A DNA stretch of 32,954 bases from Acidobacteriota bacterium (GTDB lineage: Bacteria > Acidobacteriota > Terriglobia > Bryobacterales > Bryobacteraceae): the NCBI GenBank assembly GCA_016871135.1, contig VFZQ01000003.1, positions 1 to 32,954 on the forward strand, read 5' to 3'. The position numbers and the translations under genes were made by a program. Position 1 is the stretch's first letter. The number at the start of each line of letters is the position of its first letter. Below are positions 16,627 through 23,737 of this stretch, piece by piece. The notes under the pieces were generated by a model. It was given only the letters and a program-made list of their open reading frames with translations. It was not told the origin of the DNA and made no database searches.

Positions 16627-17690
16627 GGCCGGAAGCCGATTAGAATCGCGATAATCGTGTTGCTGGTGCCGTCGGTGATACTGCTAATCAGGCTGCTCGC
16701 CGACGTTGTCGTTCCGGTCGTTGACGAGATCTGACCGCCGGTCACGGTACCTGCCAGCCGCTGCGTGTTTGACACGCCGAAGCCGAAGCCATTGCCGCCG
16801 TTGAATCCACAGTTCAGACCGACACAATTCGACCCGCCGCTACAGCCAATGGTGTTGAAACCGAATGAGGCACAACCGAATCCACCGAAGCCGAATTCGG
16901 GCTGCGGAGAAGTCGACGCGTATTTTCTCCATTCGTTGCCGTTCACGTGTGCGAACGTGCTGACTCTCAGGCCGGCCGGCAACGCGCGCCGCGTGGGAAG
17001 AATGAACGAGATGCCGGCGCCGCTGGGCGCGTTCTCCTGCGGACTAATCGAGATCTGATATTGTGCGCACCACCAGGTGTCTTCCGCGTCGGCAGGGAGG
17101 TCGGCGTTGACGACGCGCCGGCGATCAAATGTCATCGTCGTCTGCGTTCGCACCGCACCCTCGCGGACGAATAGGATCACGCCGGTCTTGCCGACCGCCA
17201 CTGGTCCATTCTTGCCCGCCGCGTCGATCGTTCCGCGCTGATCGAAAATTACGCTACCGCTCTCTTCGAGCGGGATCAGCGGCCGGTTGGACCCGTTGTA
17301 GCTGATCAGCCCTTTCTCCGGTGTCTGAAAACTTACTGCCGCCGGTTGTTCGACCACCAGCGGCGCCGCGCCGTCGGGCTTTACGCGAAACGTGAAGGGC
17401 CCTACCAAACGATCCTCGCCGATCTCGGGAAAAGACCAAACGGCGACGTTGTCGCGAACGCCCTCGAAGACGGCGCCCGCGGGCGCGTCGACGGCCTCGA
17501 TGAAACGAGCGCCAAGCGGTACGGTTGAGCCGACCGCCACGCCTCCGATTTTCGCGTTCTTGGTGGCGACGTAGGCGCTATATAGGACAGAACCATCGGC
17601 ATCGTAAATGCCGAGGCTACGAACGAGGGCGAGCCCATCGTCTTGAGCAAACATAGAAAGGCTAAGAATAAGCAGTGTTGCGATCTTCAT
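16623..17690 (-). CDS. Exported protein with Gly/Cys-rich and Ser/Thr-rich C-terminus, unknown function
   Basis: 355 residues with signal [16 protein letters not shown]. Residues 20-230 look like beta-rich domains without motifs I know. Residues 255-300 are rich in Gly, Phe, Asn and Cys ([20 protein letters not shown], then [19 protein letters not shown]), with four Cys that could form disulfides. The last 45 residues are Ser/Thr-rich and end [20 protein letters not shown], with a hydrophobic tip. DGTSNTI recalls the end motif of planctomycete DUF1559 pilin-like proteins, but the rest does not match, so this is weak. A role in the cell envelope or surface adhesion is a guess. The gene converges with the TonB receptor, overlapping its stop by 4 bp. 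Confidence 0.6.
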   Translation of the reverse strand: MKIATLLILSLSMFAQDDGLALVRSLGIYDADGSVLYSAYVATKNAKIGGVAVGSTVPLGARFIEAVDAPAGAVFEGVRDNVAVWSFPEIGEDRLVGPFTFRVKPDGAAPLVVEQPAAVSFQTPEKGLISYNGSNRPLIPLEESGSVIFDQRGTIDAAGKNGPVAVGKTGVILFVREGAVRTQTTMTFDRRRVVNADLPADAEDTWWCAQYQISISPQENAPSGAGISFILPTRRALPAGLRVSTFAHVNGNEWRKYASTSPQPEFGFGGFGCASFGFNTIGCSGGSNCVGLNCGFNGGNGFGFGVSNTQRLAGTVTGGQISSTTGTTTSASSLISSITDGTSNTIIAILIGFRP

Positions 17691-17696
17691 GCCTCA

Positions 17697-17702
17697 ATGA
17701 TG
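17697..17702 (-). promoter_or_regulatory. -10-like box (CATCAT) 6 nt before the exported protein start
   Basis: On the minus strand CATCAT, TGAGGC, then the ATG at 17690. There is no clear Shine-Dalgarno. It fits the same layout as other starts in the window. Confidence 0.3.
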
Positions 17703-17747
17703 CGGCGAACCGGCCCGGGAAGTTGTCAGCAAATGGTAAAGATTTGC

Positions 17748-17987
17748 TTACGAGTCGCCGGATTCTTCCGGCGGCAGCGGCCGTTTCTCGGCGCCCGGAA
17801 CGCCGCTATTCAGCAGGGTGACGAATAGCAGGGTCATCGACAAAAACGTCGCCACCGCGCCGATGACCAGGTAGTCGGTCCTGGAGTGCGGACCCGGAAT
17901 CACTTTGAGCAGAATGACGATGCTTGCGATGAACAGAACGGTGATCCCGCCGGCCAGCATCCAGTTTCGTTTCGAACGGCTATCCAC
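17748..17987 (-). CDS. Small two-helix membrane protein
   Basis: 79 residues from a GTG start (VDSRSKRNWMLAGG). Two hydrophobic helices, LAGGITVLFIASIVILLKVI and YLVIGAVATFLSMTLLFVTL, are joined by a short loop, with a charged, Pro-rich C-terminus. I do not recognise a family. It follows the ferredoxin reductase gene by 17 bp but has its own TACAAT box 7 nt upstream, so it may be transcribed both with the operon and alone. The track starts this ORF at 18176, well inside the reductase gene, which is a shadow extension. Confidence 0.6.
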   Translation of the reverse strand: MDSRSKRNWMLAGGITVLFIASIVILLKVIPGPHSRTDYLVIGAVATFLSMTLLFVTLLNSGVPGAEKRPLPPEESGDS

Positions 17988-17994
17988 TCTCTCG

Positions 17995-18000
17995 ATTGTA
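17995..18000 (-). promoter_or_regulatory. -10 box (TACAAT) 7 nt before the two-helix protein start
   Basis: TACAAT, CGAGAGA, then GTG, read on the minus strand. GAGAGA could double as a weak ribosome binding site. Confidence 0.45.
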
Positions 18001-18004
18001 TTCG

Positions 18005-18658
18005 CTAATCGTACTTCTCGTAGACGATCTGGCGGCGGTCGAGGCCTTTCTCTTTGCACAGCGCCCGGACGCCATCGACCATCTCCTTCAATCCGCAGAT
18101 ATAGACTTGGCCGATCGCACCGGTCGCCAGTTGTTCCTCGACGATCGCTTGCACGCGGCCAGTGCGGCCAGTCCACGATTCGGCCGGGCGTGTGAGCGTC
18201 AGGATCAGATCGCTTTGTGCCGCCAGTTCATCGCGCCACAGAAAACTCTCCTCGTAGCGCGCGCCGTAAATCAGAACAGGCCGAACCGGCGCGGCCTGCA
18301 GCATCGCACGGAAGGGGACGATCCCCGTGCCGGTAGCCACCAATAAAGGCGAGGTCACCGGCTCGCGCCAGCCGAAAGTGCCAAGAATGCCTTTGCAGTC
18401 GATTTCGCCGCCTAGGGCCAAATCGAACAGATGCGGCGAGAACAGCCCACCTTCGACGCGGTTCAGGCAGATCTCGAAACGATTATCGCCGCGCGGCGCC
18501 GCGGCCAGAGAATAGGCGCGGGTGATCTCCTTGCCGTTAACGTTGGCCACGAGCGACGCAAACTGGCCAGCCTCGAATTCAACGCGCTCCGGCAGTTCGA
18601 AAACGAAATGCCGGATGCCCGGAGCGGGATCGGTGAATGAAACGAGCCGGGCTTTCAT
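18005..18658 (-). CDS. Ferredoxin/flavodoxin-NADP+ reductase-like flavoprotein
   Basis: 217 residues of the FNR superfamily. Residues 1-95 form the FAD-binding barrel with the flavin motif RAYSLAAAP (RxYS type). Residues 100-217 form the NAD(P)-binding domain with VATGTGIVPFRAML and a late CGLKEMVDGVRAL motif; the end is IVYEKYD. It should shuttle electrons between a pyridine nucleotide and a ferredoxin, flavodoxin or similar carrier. A ferredoxin gene lies about 4.3 kb away on the same strand, but they are not linked. The start overlaps the stop of the CbiX-like gene by 4 bp (ATGA), so the two are translationally coupled, perhaps supplying reducing power for siroheme- or tetrapyrrole-related chemistry; that link is inference. 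Confidence 0.88.
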   Translation of the reverse strand: MKARLVSFTDPAPGIRHFVFELPERVEFEAGQFASLVANVNGKEITRAYSLAAAPRGDNRFEICLNRVEGGLFSPHLFDLALGGEIDCKGILGTFGWREPVTSPLLVATGTGIVPFRAMLQAAPVRPVLIYGARYEESFLWRDELAAQSDLILTLTRPAESWTGRTGRVQAIVEEQLATGAIGQVYICGLKEMVDGVRALCKEKGLDRRQIVYEKYD

Positions 18659-19020
18659 TGTAGTGCCGCGGTGGCGCGCTGCAATAGGATCTCAGCCAGC
18701 GCGGGATGGCCGTCGAGCGGTTCGGTAACGTCGATGCGCAACCCGTTGTGCTTCTGGGCCAGTTCGGCGACGATGCGTGGCAGGTCGCGGCGAAGATGGA
18801 TGCCGAGGGTCAGAAAGTAGGGCAGCACGACAACGCGGTCGACGTCCTTGATAGCGAGCGCGGCGACGGCATCGGCCAGGTCGGGTTTTGCCGCCTCCAG
18901 AAACGCGGTCTCTACGAATTCGAAACCGCCTTTGGCCCGCATTGCGGCGGATACCCGCTTCACGGCTTCATTGGCTTCGGGGACGCTCGACCCGTGCGCG
19001 AACACAATCAACCCGGTCAT
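18655..19020 (-). CDS. CbiX-type sirohydrochlorin chelatase-like protein (short form)
   Basis: 121 residues, the size of the small single-domain chelatases (CbiX-S type) that insert Co2+ or Fe2+ (or Ni2+ in the CfbA case) into sirohydrochlorin. LIVFAHGSSVPEANEAV near the N-terminus carries the first His; VVVLPYFLTLGIHLRRDLPR (about 70-90) carries the second, conserved in the family as PxFLxxGxHxxxDxP. The gene overlaps the upstream zinc-ribbon gene and the downstream reductase gene by 4 bp each (ATGA twice), so translation is tightly coupled. Metal and pathway cannot be told from sequence; siroheme or cobamide synthesis are the usual contexts. The track start (19083) lies inside the previous gene and is less likely. 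Confidence 0.85.
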   Translation of the reverse strand: MTGLIVFAHGSSVPEANEAVKRVSAAMRAKGGFEFVETAFLEAAKPDLADAVAALAIKDVDRVVVLPYFLTLGIHLRRDLPRIVAELAQKHNGLRIDVTEPLDGHPALAEILLQRATAALQ

Positions 19021-19616
19021 CCGACCGACGCCTCCATGTTGGGCGGCAGCGTGGCGCGCAGGTAATGCAGAAACGCCCGGCATCGCGGCCGGCCGTTGTT
19101 GTGGCCGTGTGCGACGCGCGCGATGAACACGAGCACTCGGACGAACGTCTCGTCGCTGAAGACGCTCTCGGCGCCTTGGTCCTTGGTGATCTCGGCGCGG
19201 AACTTGTCGTACTCGGCGCAGAAGTTGTCGTAGATCTGGAGCGCGATCGTTTCTTCAGGCGGGGCCGGAGCGCCCTTGAAGCGCTGAATGACAGCCTCGA
19301 TGGCGACACGCATTTCGGCGTCGGTCGCATTCGGTATCGGCGCGGCCGCGCGGCTCAAAAACGCCGAGAACAAAATGAGCGTAACATCGGCGTGTTGCAG
19401 GAACTGCTCGTCGATGCGAACCTCGCGATGCGGCATCGTAGAGGCGTCCAATTCGTGTTTGGTATGGGCGCGCGATTCCTGCAGGTAGACGCACTCAAAC
19501 GGGCAGTTGATGGAAACCTCGCGTTCGGTGGCGCAGCATTGCGTGCAGATATTCTCGCCGCGCGCCGTGCAGTAGCGTTTGGGTTTCCGCGTGCCGCAGA
19601 TTTGGCAGGTAGGCAT
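19017..19616 (-). CDS. Zinc-ribbon/B-box-like protein of unknown function
   Basis: 199 residues. The N-terminal 40 form a treble-clef or B-box-like zinc-binding module: CQICGTRKPKRYC, then GENICTQCCATER and CPFECVYL, with at least eight Cys. The remaining helical domain includes EQFLQHADVTLILFSAFLSR and VFSDETFVRVLVFIARVAHG, perhaps alpha-helical bundle repeats. I recall uncharacterised proteins of this make-up in Acidobacteriota but no function. It lies 3 bp downstream of the TIM-barrel gene and overlaps the CbiX-like gene by 4 bp. A metal-binding domain next to a metal chelatase is suggestive, but a specific role is not supported. Confidence 0.75.
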   Translation of the reverse strand: MPTCQICGTRKPKRYCTARGENICTQCCATEREVSINCPFECVYLQESRAHTKHELDASTMPHREVRIDEQFLQHADVTLILFSAFLSRAAAPIPNATDAEMRVAIEAVIQRFKGAPAPPEETIALQIYDNFCAEYDKFRAEITKDQGAESVFSDETFVRVLVFIARVAHGHNNGRPRCRAFLHYLRATLPPNMEASVG

Positions 19617-19619
19617 GAG

Positions 19620-20489
19620 TCAGGCGGACCAGTTGTCGGCTTTGCGATACTCTTCGAAACACTTCATCAGGCCCGGCAGACCAGGTTGCGTCAAGCCGTG
19701 TTCCATGCCGATCAGCCCCTTGTAGCCGAGAGCGTGGATCGATTTGAACACGTTGGACCAGTTCACCTCGCCGCTGCCCGGTTCTTTGCGGCCGGGAACG
19801 TCGCCGGTCTGGAAATAGCCGATGAGCGGGTAGTGCTTCTTGATGTGGTTGATCAGATTGCCTTCCGAGATCTGCTGGTGGTAGCAGTCGAACAGCAACC
19901 GCACGTTGGGGTGATTGGCGTTGGCGATGATCTCGGCGCCGTGATCGGAAAAAACGACGAAGTACCCGGCGTGATCGACGCGAATATTCAGCGGTTCGAG
20001 CACCAGCACCATCTTCGTTTTCGCGCACAGATCGCCCGCACGCTTCAAGGCTTCAATGCAGTTGGTGGTTTGCTGCGTATAACTCAAGGTGTCCACGGCC
20101 AGCCCGCTGCACACCGTGGCTACTTCGTTGCCGATGATCTTGTGGATTTCGACGGCCTTCTTGACGTCTTCCAGAAACTCGCCGTGGAACTTCTTGTCGA
20201 CCATCGCCGACGGTTTCCACCCGCCGCGGTTGACGACCAGCGTTCCCATCGACAACTTCAACTCGTCCATCTTTTTACGAAACTGTTCGATCTCGTTGAA
20301 CGTATGTTTCGGCAGACCGTTGTACTCAAAGCCCGTGAAACCGTTTTCGGCGATGATTTCAAGCTGCCTTGTTACCGGCTCGTTGATCATTCCGATCCGC
20401 GGCGCGTACCGGAGGCGAAGGGCATGTTTGGTCTGCGCCGCGAGCAGCGGCGGGGCTGCGGCGGTGAGGAGCATTCGGCGTCGATCCAT
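19620..20489 (-). CDS. TIM-barrel sugar isomerase/epimerase, hydroxypyruvate isomerase-like, with export signal
   Basis: 289 residues. A Tat-like start (MDRRRMLLTAAAPPLLAAQ) precedes an AP-endonuclease-2-type TIM barrel. Barrel signatures are ENGFTGFEYNG, VLEPLNIR (metal-binding Glu), LLFDCYHQQISEGN, IGYFQTGDVPGRKEPGSGEV and a final GMEHG Glu. These match the hydroxypyruvate isomerase (Hyi) group, which interconverts hydroxypyruvate and tartronate semialdehyde, but many relatives act on other sugars, so the substrate is open. Export of such enzymes is common in Acidobacteriota and planctomycetes. It leads an operon with the zinc-ribbon, CbiX-like and reductase genes. Its start lies 23 bp from that of a divergent small ORF. 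Confidence 0.85.
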   Translation of the reverse strand: MDRRRMLLTAAAPPLLAAQTKHALRLRYAPRIGMINEPVTRQLEIIAENGFTGFEYNGLPKHTFNEIEQFRKKMDELKLSMGTLVVNRGGWKPSAMVDKKFHGEFLEDVKKAVEIHKIIGNEVATVCSGLAVDTLSYTQQTTNCIEALKRAGDLCAKTKMVLVLEPLNIRVDHAGYFVVFSDHGAEIIANANHPNVRLLFDCYHQQISEGNLINHIKKHYPLIGYFQTGDVPGRKEPGSGEVNWSNVFKSIHALGYKGLIGMEHGLTQPGLPGLMKCFEEYRKADNWSA

Positions 20490-20495
20490 GAGGCC

Positions 20496-20505
20496 ATCGT
20501 ATCAT
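20496..20505. promoter_or_regulatory. Overlapping divergent -10-like boxes
   Basis: On the minus strand TACGAT (20496-20501) precedes the isomerase ATG by 6 nt. On the plus strand TATCAT (20500-20505) precedes the 51-aa ORF's ATG by 7 nt. The two boxes share 2 bp in a 23-bp gap, so the promoters cannot both be occupied at once. Neither side has a Shine-Dalgarno. Confidence 0.5.
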
Positions 20506-20512
20506 TGACCTC

Positions 20513-20668
20513 ATGTTGGTCGATGTGTTCTTCAAAGTGGAATTAGATCTGGACGCAAGCGAAAACCCGCAACGCGTGGCCATCGAATTGGAGCGGCTGC
20601 TGAAACGCTACTATGGCGTCCGTAACGTGGAGACAACGAACATGGTGACGCGAGAAGAAGCCGCGTAG
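20513..20668 (+). CDS. Small 51-residue protein of unknown function
   Basis: Too short for the ORF track. The product begins MLVDVFFKVELDLDASENPQ and ends NMVTREEAA. The predicted layout is strand (DVFFKVELDLD), helix (NPQRVAIELERLLKRYYG), strand (VRNVETTNMV), like half of a ferredoxin-like fold, so it may work as a dimer. Codon use has the GC bias of its neighbours, and a TATCAT box lies 7 nt upstream. The DinG-like helicase gene begins 19 bp after the stop and the PTPS gene is coupled to that, so it probably heads a three-gene transcript. I recognise no family. Confidence 0.6.
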   Translation: MLVDVFFKVELDLDASENPQRVAIELERLLKRYYGVRNVETTNMVTREEAA

Positions 20669-20687
20669 CGCGTAAACTTGTAGAGGG

Positions 20688-22616
20688 ATGGCGCAGCGAA
20701 CCTCGGCCGTAAGCGCAAAGAGTTTCTTTGGGCGAAACGGCACGCTCTCGGATTGGCATCCGAACTACGAGTTCCGTCCGGGGCAGTTGGAGATGGCGCA
20801 GGCCGTCGAGAAGGCCCTGGAGGAGCGGCGGCATTTGCTCGTCGAGGCGGGAACCGGAACGGGAAAGTCGCTGGCCTACCTGGTGCCCGCGATTCTTTCC
20901 GGCAAGCGCGTCGTGGTGTCGACCGGCACCAAGAACCTGCAAGAGCAGTTGTTCTTCAAGGACATCCCGTTCCTGCAGCAGCACTTCGCCAATGAACTTC
21001 GCGTCTGTTACATGAAAGGCCGCGGCAATTACGCCTGCCGCCAGCGGATCTACGACGCCGAACGCGAACCGGTGCTGGCCGGGCTCGAAGAGGTCGCCGA
21101 TTTTCAGATCATCCGCGAATGGGAGAAGACGACCGAAACGGGCGATCGCGCCGAGATCAAGACGCTGCCGGAAAACTCGTCGGCGTGGGGAAAGATCGAC
21201 GCCCGCCGCGATCTGTGCACCGGCCAGAAGTGCGCGCAGTTCGATCGCTGCTTCATCACGCAAATGCAGCGCAAGGCGATGGAGTCCGACATCATCATCG
21301 TCAACCACCACCTGTTCTTCGCCGACCTCGCGGTGAAGGAGGGCGACTATGCCCAGATCATTCCCGACTACGAGGGCGTGATCTTCGACGAAGCGCATGA
21401 GATCGAGGACGTCGCCGGGCAGTATTTCGGCATCTCGCTTTCCAATCACGGAATCGCCGATCTGCGGCGCGACGTGATGGCGGTGACGCAGCGAAAAAAT
21501 CTCGGCTCGCCCGAACTCGACCGCGTATTGATGGCGATGCAGGACGCCAGCGAACGCTTTTTCGCCTGCTTCCCTTCCCAGGATGGCCGCACGGGATTCA
21601 AGAATCGCGCCGGGTTCGTGTCGATGTACGAGGACCAATACCGCGAGCTTCTTGCCGGCCTGGAACTTGTCGGCATTCATTTGCAAATGATCCGCGAGTC
21701 GGTGGACGAAATTCTGCCGCTCTTCGGGAGGGCGCGCGAGCTAGGCGACGTGTTGAAGCGTTACCTCGAAGGCGAGGAGGAGGACTACGTGCATTGGATC
21801 GAACGGCGCGGGCGGGGTGTGTTCCTGCAGGCCACGCCGATCAACGTGTCGACGCTTCTGACCGAGAAGTTGTTCGATCGCGTACCCGTCGCGGTGTTGA
21901 CTTCGGCGACGCTGTCGGTCGGCGGCGGCTTCGACTTCGCGATCAAACGCCTCGGGATTCCGGCGCCGCGTTCCATGGTGGTCTCCAGTCCGTTCGACTA
22001 TCAGCAGCAGGCGATGCTCTACGTGCCGCAACACCTTCCAGAACCGCGCGAGCCGGCATTCACAAAGGCAGCCGCGCTGGAAATCGTGAAGCTATTGGAG
22101 CTCAGCAAAGGCCGCGCGTTCGTCCTGTGTACGAGTTATTCGTCGATGCGCGCCCTGCACGACATCGTGTCCTTTGAAATCGACTATCCCACGCTGCTGC
22201 AAGGCACCGGTCCGCGCAACGCGTTGTTGGACGAGTTCAAATCGACCAAACATGCGGTGCTCTTCGCAACGTCGTCGTTCTGGCAGGGCGTCGATGTGCA
22301 GGGCGATCAATTGAGCTGCGTGATCATCGACAAACTGCCGTTCGCGGTGCCGAGCGATCCGGTCGTTGCCGCCCGCACCGAAGCCGTTAAGCGCGCAGGC
22401 GGTGAACCATTCCGTGAGTATCAGATTCCGCAAGCGGCGATCGCCCTGAAACAGGGCCTCGGCCGGTTGATCCGCAGCCGCACGGACCGCGGTTTGCTGG
22501 CGATTCTCGACAACCGCATCACGCGCCAGCGCTACGGGCAGATCTTCTTCGACAGCCTGCCCGACTACGCGTTCACCACCAGCTTCGACGAGCTGAAGAC
22601 ATTCTGGAGGGGCTGA
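20688..22616 (+). CDS. dinG: DinG/XPD-type iron-sulfur ATP-dependent DNA helicase
   Basis: 642 residues. This is a superfamily 2 helicase that unwinds DNA 5'-3', presumably helping repair or clearing R-loops or other structures. Motif I AGTGTGKS is at 54-61. An Fe-S cluster region has Cys117, Cys177, Cys182 and Cys188 (ACRQRIY; CTGQKCAQFDRC). The DEAH box is at 234-237 (FDEAHEIEDVAG), and the C-terminal motor carries LTSATL, SFWQGVDVQGDQL and the motif VI segment QGLGRLIRS. The length is typical of short DinG/YoaA-like proteins without an exonuclease domain. It shares a stop/start TGATG with the following PTPS gene, so they are coupled, although no functional link between helicase and pterin enzyme is obvious. 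A TAAACT lies 9 nt upstream. Confidence 0.92.
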   Translation: MAQRTSAVSAKSFFGRNGTLSDWHPNYEFRPGQLEMAQAVEKALEERRHLLVEAGTGTGKSLAYLVPAILSGKRVVVSTGTKNLQEQLFFKDIPFLQQHFANELRVCYMKGRGNYACRQRIYDAEREPVLAGLEEVADFQIIREWEKTTETGDRAEIKTLPENSSAWGKIDARRDLCTGQKCAQFDRCFITQMQRKAMESDIIIVNHHLFFADLAVKEGDYAQIIPDYEGVIFDEAHEIEDVAGQYFGISLSNHGIADLRRDVMAVTQRKNLGSPELDRVLMAMQDASERFFACFPSQDGRTGFKNRAGFVSMYEDQYRELLAGLELVGIHLQMIRESVDEILPLFGRARELGDVLKRYLEGEEEDYVHWIERRGRGVFLQATPINVSTLLTEKLFDRVPVAVLTSATLSVGGGFDFAIKRLGIPAPRSMVVSSPFDYQQQAMLYVPQHLPEPREPAFTKAAALEIVKLLELSKGRAFVLCTSYSSMRALHDIVSFEIDYPTLLQGTGPRNALLDEFKSTKHAVLFATSSFWQGVDVQGDQLSCVIIDKLPFAVPSDPVVAARTEAVKRAGGEPFREYQIPQAAIALKQGLGRLIRSRTDRGLLAILDNRITRQRYGQIFFDSLPDYAFTTSFDELKTFWRG

Positions 22617-22999
22617 TGTACGAAGTCCATGTTTCGACCATGTTCCCCGCGGCGCACGCACTCCGCAACTACTACGGCAAGACCGAGCCGATCCACGGCC
22701 ACAACTGGCGGGCGAAGATCACTATCGCCGGCGAGAAGGTCGATTCAATGGGCCTCTTGATCGATTTCGTGCCGCTGCAGAAGGAGATCGCGCGCGTGAT
22801 CGGACGGCTCGATCACCAGTTCCTGAACGAGGTGCCGCCCTTTGACACGGTCAATCCGTCGGCCGAAAACATCGCGAAGTACCTGCTCGACGAGTTCGCC
22901 GCCTCGGTGCCGCCGATGCAGCCCGAGTTCACGGTCAACGTTTCGCGCGTCGAGGTCTGGGAAACCGACAACTGCAGCGCGGTCTACTTGCCGAAGTAA
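22616..22999 (+). CDS. 6-pyruvoyl-tetrahydropterin synthase / 6-carboxytetrahydropterin synthase (QueD) family enzyme lacking the catalytic Cys
   Basis: 127 residues of the PTPS/QueD fold, which acts on 7,8-dihydroneopterin triphosphate. Zinc ligands are His14, His27 and His29 (AAHALRN; HGHNW). Asp-His of the catalytic set is in RLDHQFLNEVPPFD, and the substrate-binding Glu is in VWETDN. In QueD the stretch before the zinc motif reads KCENLHGH or similar, with catalytic Cys; here it is KTEPIHGH, so Cys is Thr23 while Glu24 is kept. Enzymes of the PTPS-III type use Glu instead of Cys and make 6-hydroxymethyl-dihydropterin for folate, bypassing FolB. This gene could be of that kind rather than a queuosine enzyme; the exact subtype is inference. 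Coupled to the helicase gene (TGATG). Its 3' end overlaps the convergent ferredoxin gene by 16 bp. Confidence 0.88.
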   Translation: MYEVHVSTMFPAAHALRNYYGKTEPIHGHNWRAKITIAGEKVDSMGLLIDFVPLQKEIARVIGRLDHQFLNEVPPFDTVNPSAENIAKYLLDEFAASVPPMQPEFTVNVSRVEVWETDNCSAVYLPK

Positions 23000-23244
23000 G
23001 CGGCGTTCCGGGGCGCGAAATCGGCCCATTTCTCCGGCAGGTCGTCAATCGCGAAAATCGCCGACACGGGGCAGACGGGAACACAGGCGCCACAGTCGAT
23101 GCATTCGACCGGTTCAATGTGCAACATCTCGGCGGATTCGAATTTGGGATCGTCCTTCTTCGGGTGGATACAATCAACCGGACATGCGTCGACGCACGCG
23201 GTATCCTTGGTCCCGATGCAGGGTTCAGCGATCACATAAGCCAT
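22984..23244 (-). CDS. fdxA: 7Fe/8Fe ferredoxin (FdxA-like)
   Basis: An 86-residue soluble electron carrier. The first cluster motif is CIGTKDTACVDACPVDCIHP, the layout of 7Fe ferredoxins (one [3Fe-4S] and one [4Fe-4S] cluster). The second is CIDCGACVPVCPVSAI. It likely passes electrons between low-potential redox enzymes. A good Shine-Dalgarno (AAGGAG) sits 11 nt upstream of the ATG. The gene converges with the PTPS gene, overlapping by 16 bp, and follows the cytochrome c gene on the same strand, though the hairpin between suggests they are separate transcripts. Confidence 0.93.
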   Translation of the reverse strand: MAYVIAEPCIGTKDTACVDACPVDCIHPKKDDPKFESAEMLHIEPVECIDCGACVPVCPVSAIFAIDDLPEKWADFAPRNAAYFGK

Positions 23245-23317
23245 TGCGAGAGTTGCTCCTTGAAATACGGCGGAAAAGACTGTTGTACCACAGCGCGGGC
23301 TGTTGGCTCAATGTGGA

Positions 23318-23347
23318 ACGGGCGGCGCAACATAGCGCGCCGCCCGT
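23318..23347 (-). terminator. Strong hairpin after the cytochrome c gene
   Basis: ACGGGCGGCGC, loop AACATAGC, GCGCCGCCCGT: a perfect 11-bp GC stem starting 13 nt after the cytochrome stop, in the direction of transcription. No clear T-tract follows, so it may work as a hairpin terminator of the low-U type or with Rho. Confidence 0.6.
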
Positions 23348-23360
23348 CTCCAACGATTGC

Positions 23361-23684
23361 TTAGAGGGTCTTGAGGTACGCCATGAGGTCGGCCTTTTGC
23401 GCCGCCTCGAGCTGCTCTTCGTAAGGAGGCATACCGTTGCCGCCCTTGTTGATCTTGTCGAGGATCTTCGCTTCGGTCATGCCGTCGCGTTTGGAGATGC
23501 CCTTGAGCGACGGCGCGTTCCCGCGCTTCTCGTCGTTATCGGTGTTGTGGCAGCCCATGCAGGCCGAGTTCTCGAAAACTTCCTGGCCCTTTTTGGCGTC
23601 GCCCTTCTTATCGGCTCCAACCGCAAGAGCCGCCGCGATGATCGCCGCGCTTGCAAAAGCCAAACTACGTTGCGCAAAACTCAT
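23361..23684 (-). CDS. Small class I c-type cytochrome, exported
   Basis: 107 residues with signal MSFAQRSLAFASAAIIAAALAVGA. The haem is held by CMGCH (about residue 43), and the distal Met is in GNGMPPYEEQL. The fold ends with ADLMAYLKTL, the standard last helix of class I cytochromes. It would carry electrons in the periplasm, for example to a terminal oxidase. GGAGAAGGA lies about 10 nt upstream of the ATG at 23684 and decides this start over the longer track start. Divergent from the DUF2064/GNAT gene. Confidence 0.92.
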   Translation of the reverse strand: MSFAQRSLAFASAAIIAAALAVGADKKGDAKKGQEVFENSACMGCHNTDNDEKRGNAPSLKGISKRDGMTEAKILDKINKGGNGMPPYEEQLEAAQKADLMAYLKTL

Positions 23685-23724
23685 TGTGATTCCTTCTCCT
23701 GACCTGATGTGTACCATTTCATTC

Positions 23725-23730
23725 TACAAT
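23725..23730 (+). promoter_or_regulatory. -10 box (TACAAT) 7 nt before the DUF2064-GNAT gene
   Basis: TACAAT, TGCCGCG, then ATG. There is no Shine-Dalgarno, so leaderless transcription is plausible. Confidence 0.5.
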
Positions 23731-23737
23731 TGCCGCG

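Noticed and set aside
18888-20546. Plus ORF of 552 aa antisense to the isomerase, zinc-ribbon and CbiX-like genes
   Set aside because: Long only because stop codons are rare in GC-rich DNA; the minus-strand genes have clear domains and coupled starts.
20532-21686. Minus ORF of 384 aa antisense to the DinG-like helicase
   Set aside because: The helicase has all its motifs; this product has none and is Leu/His/Arg-rich as typical shadows are.
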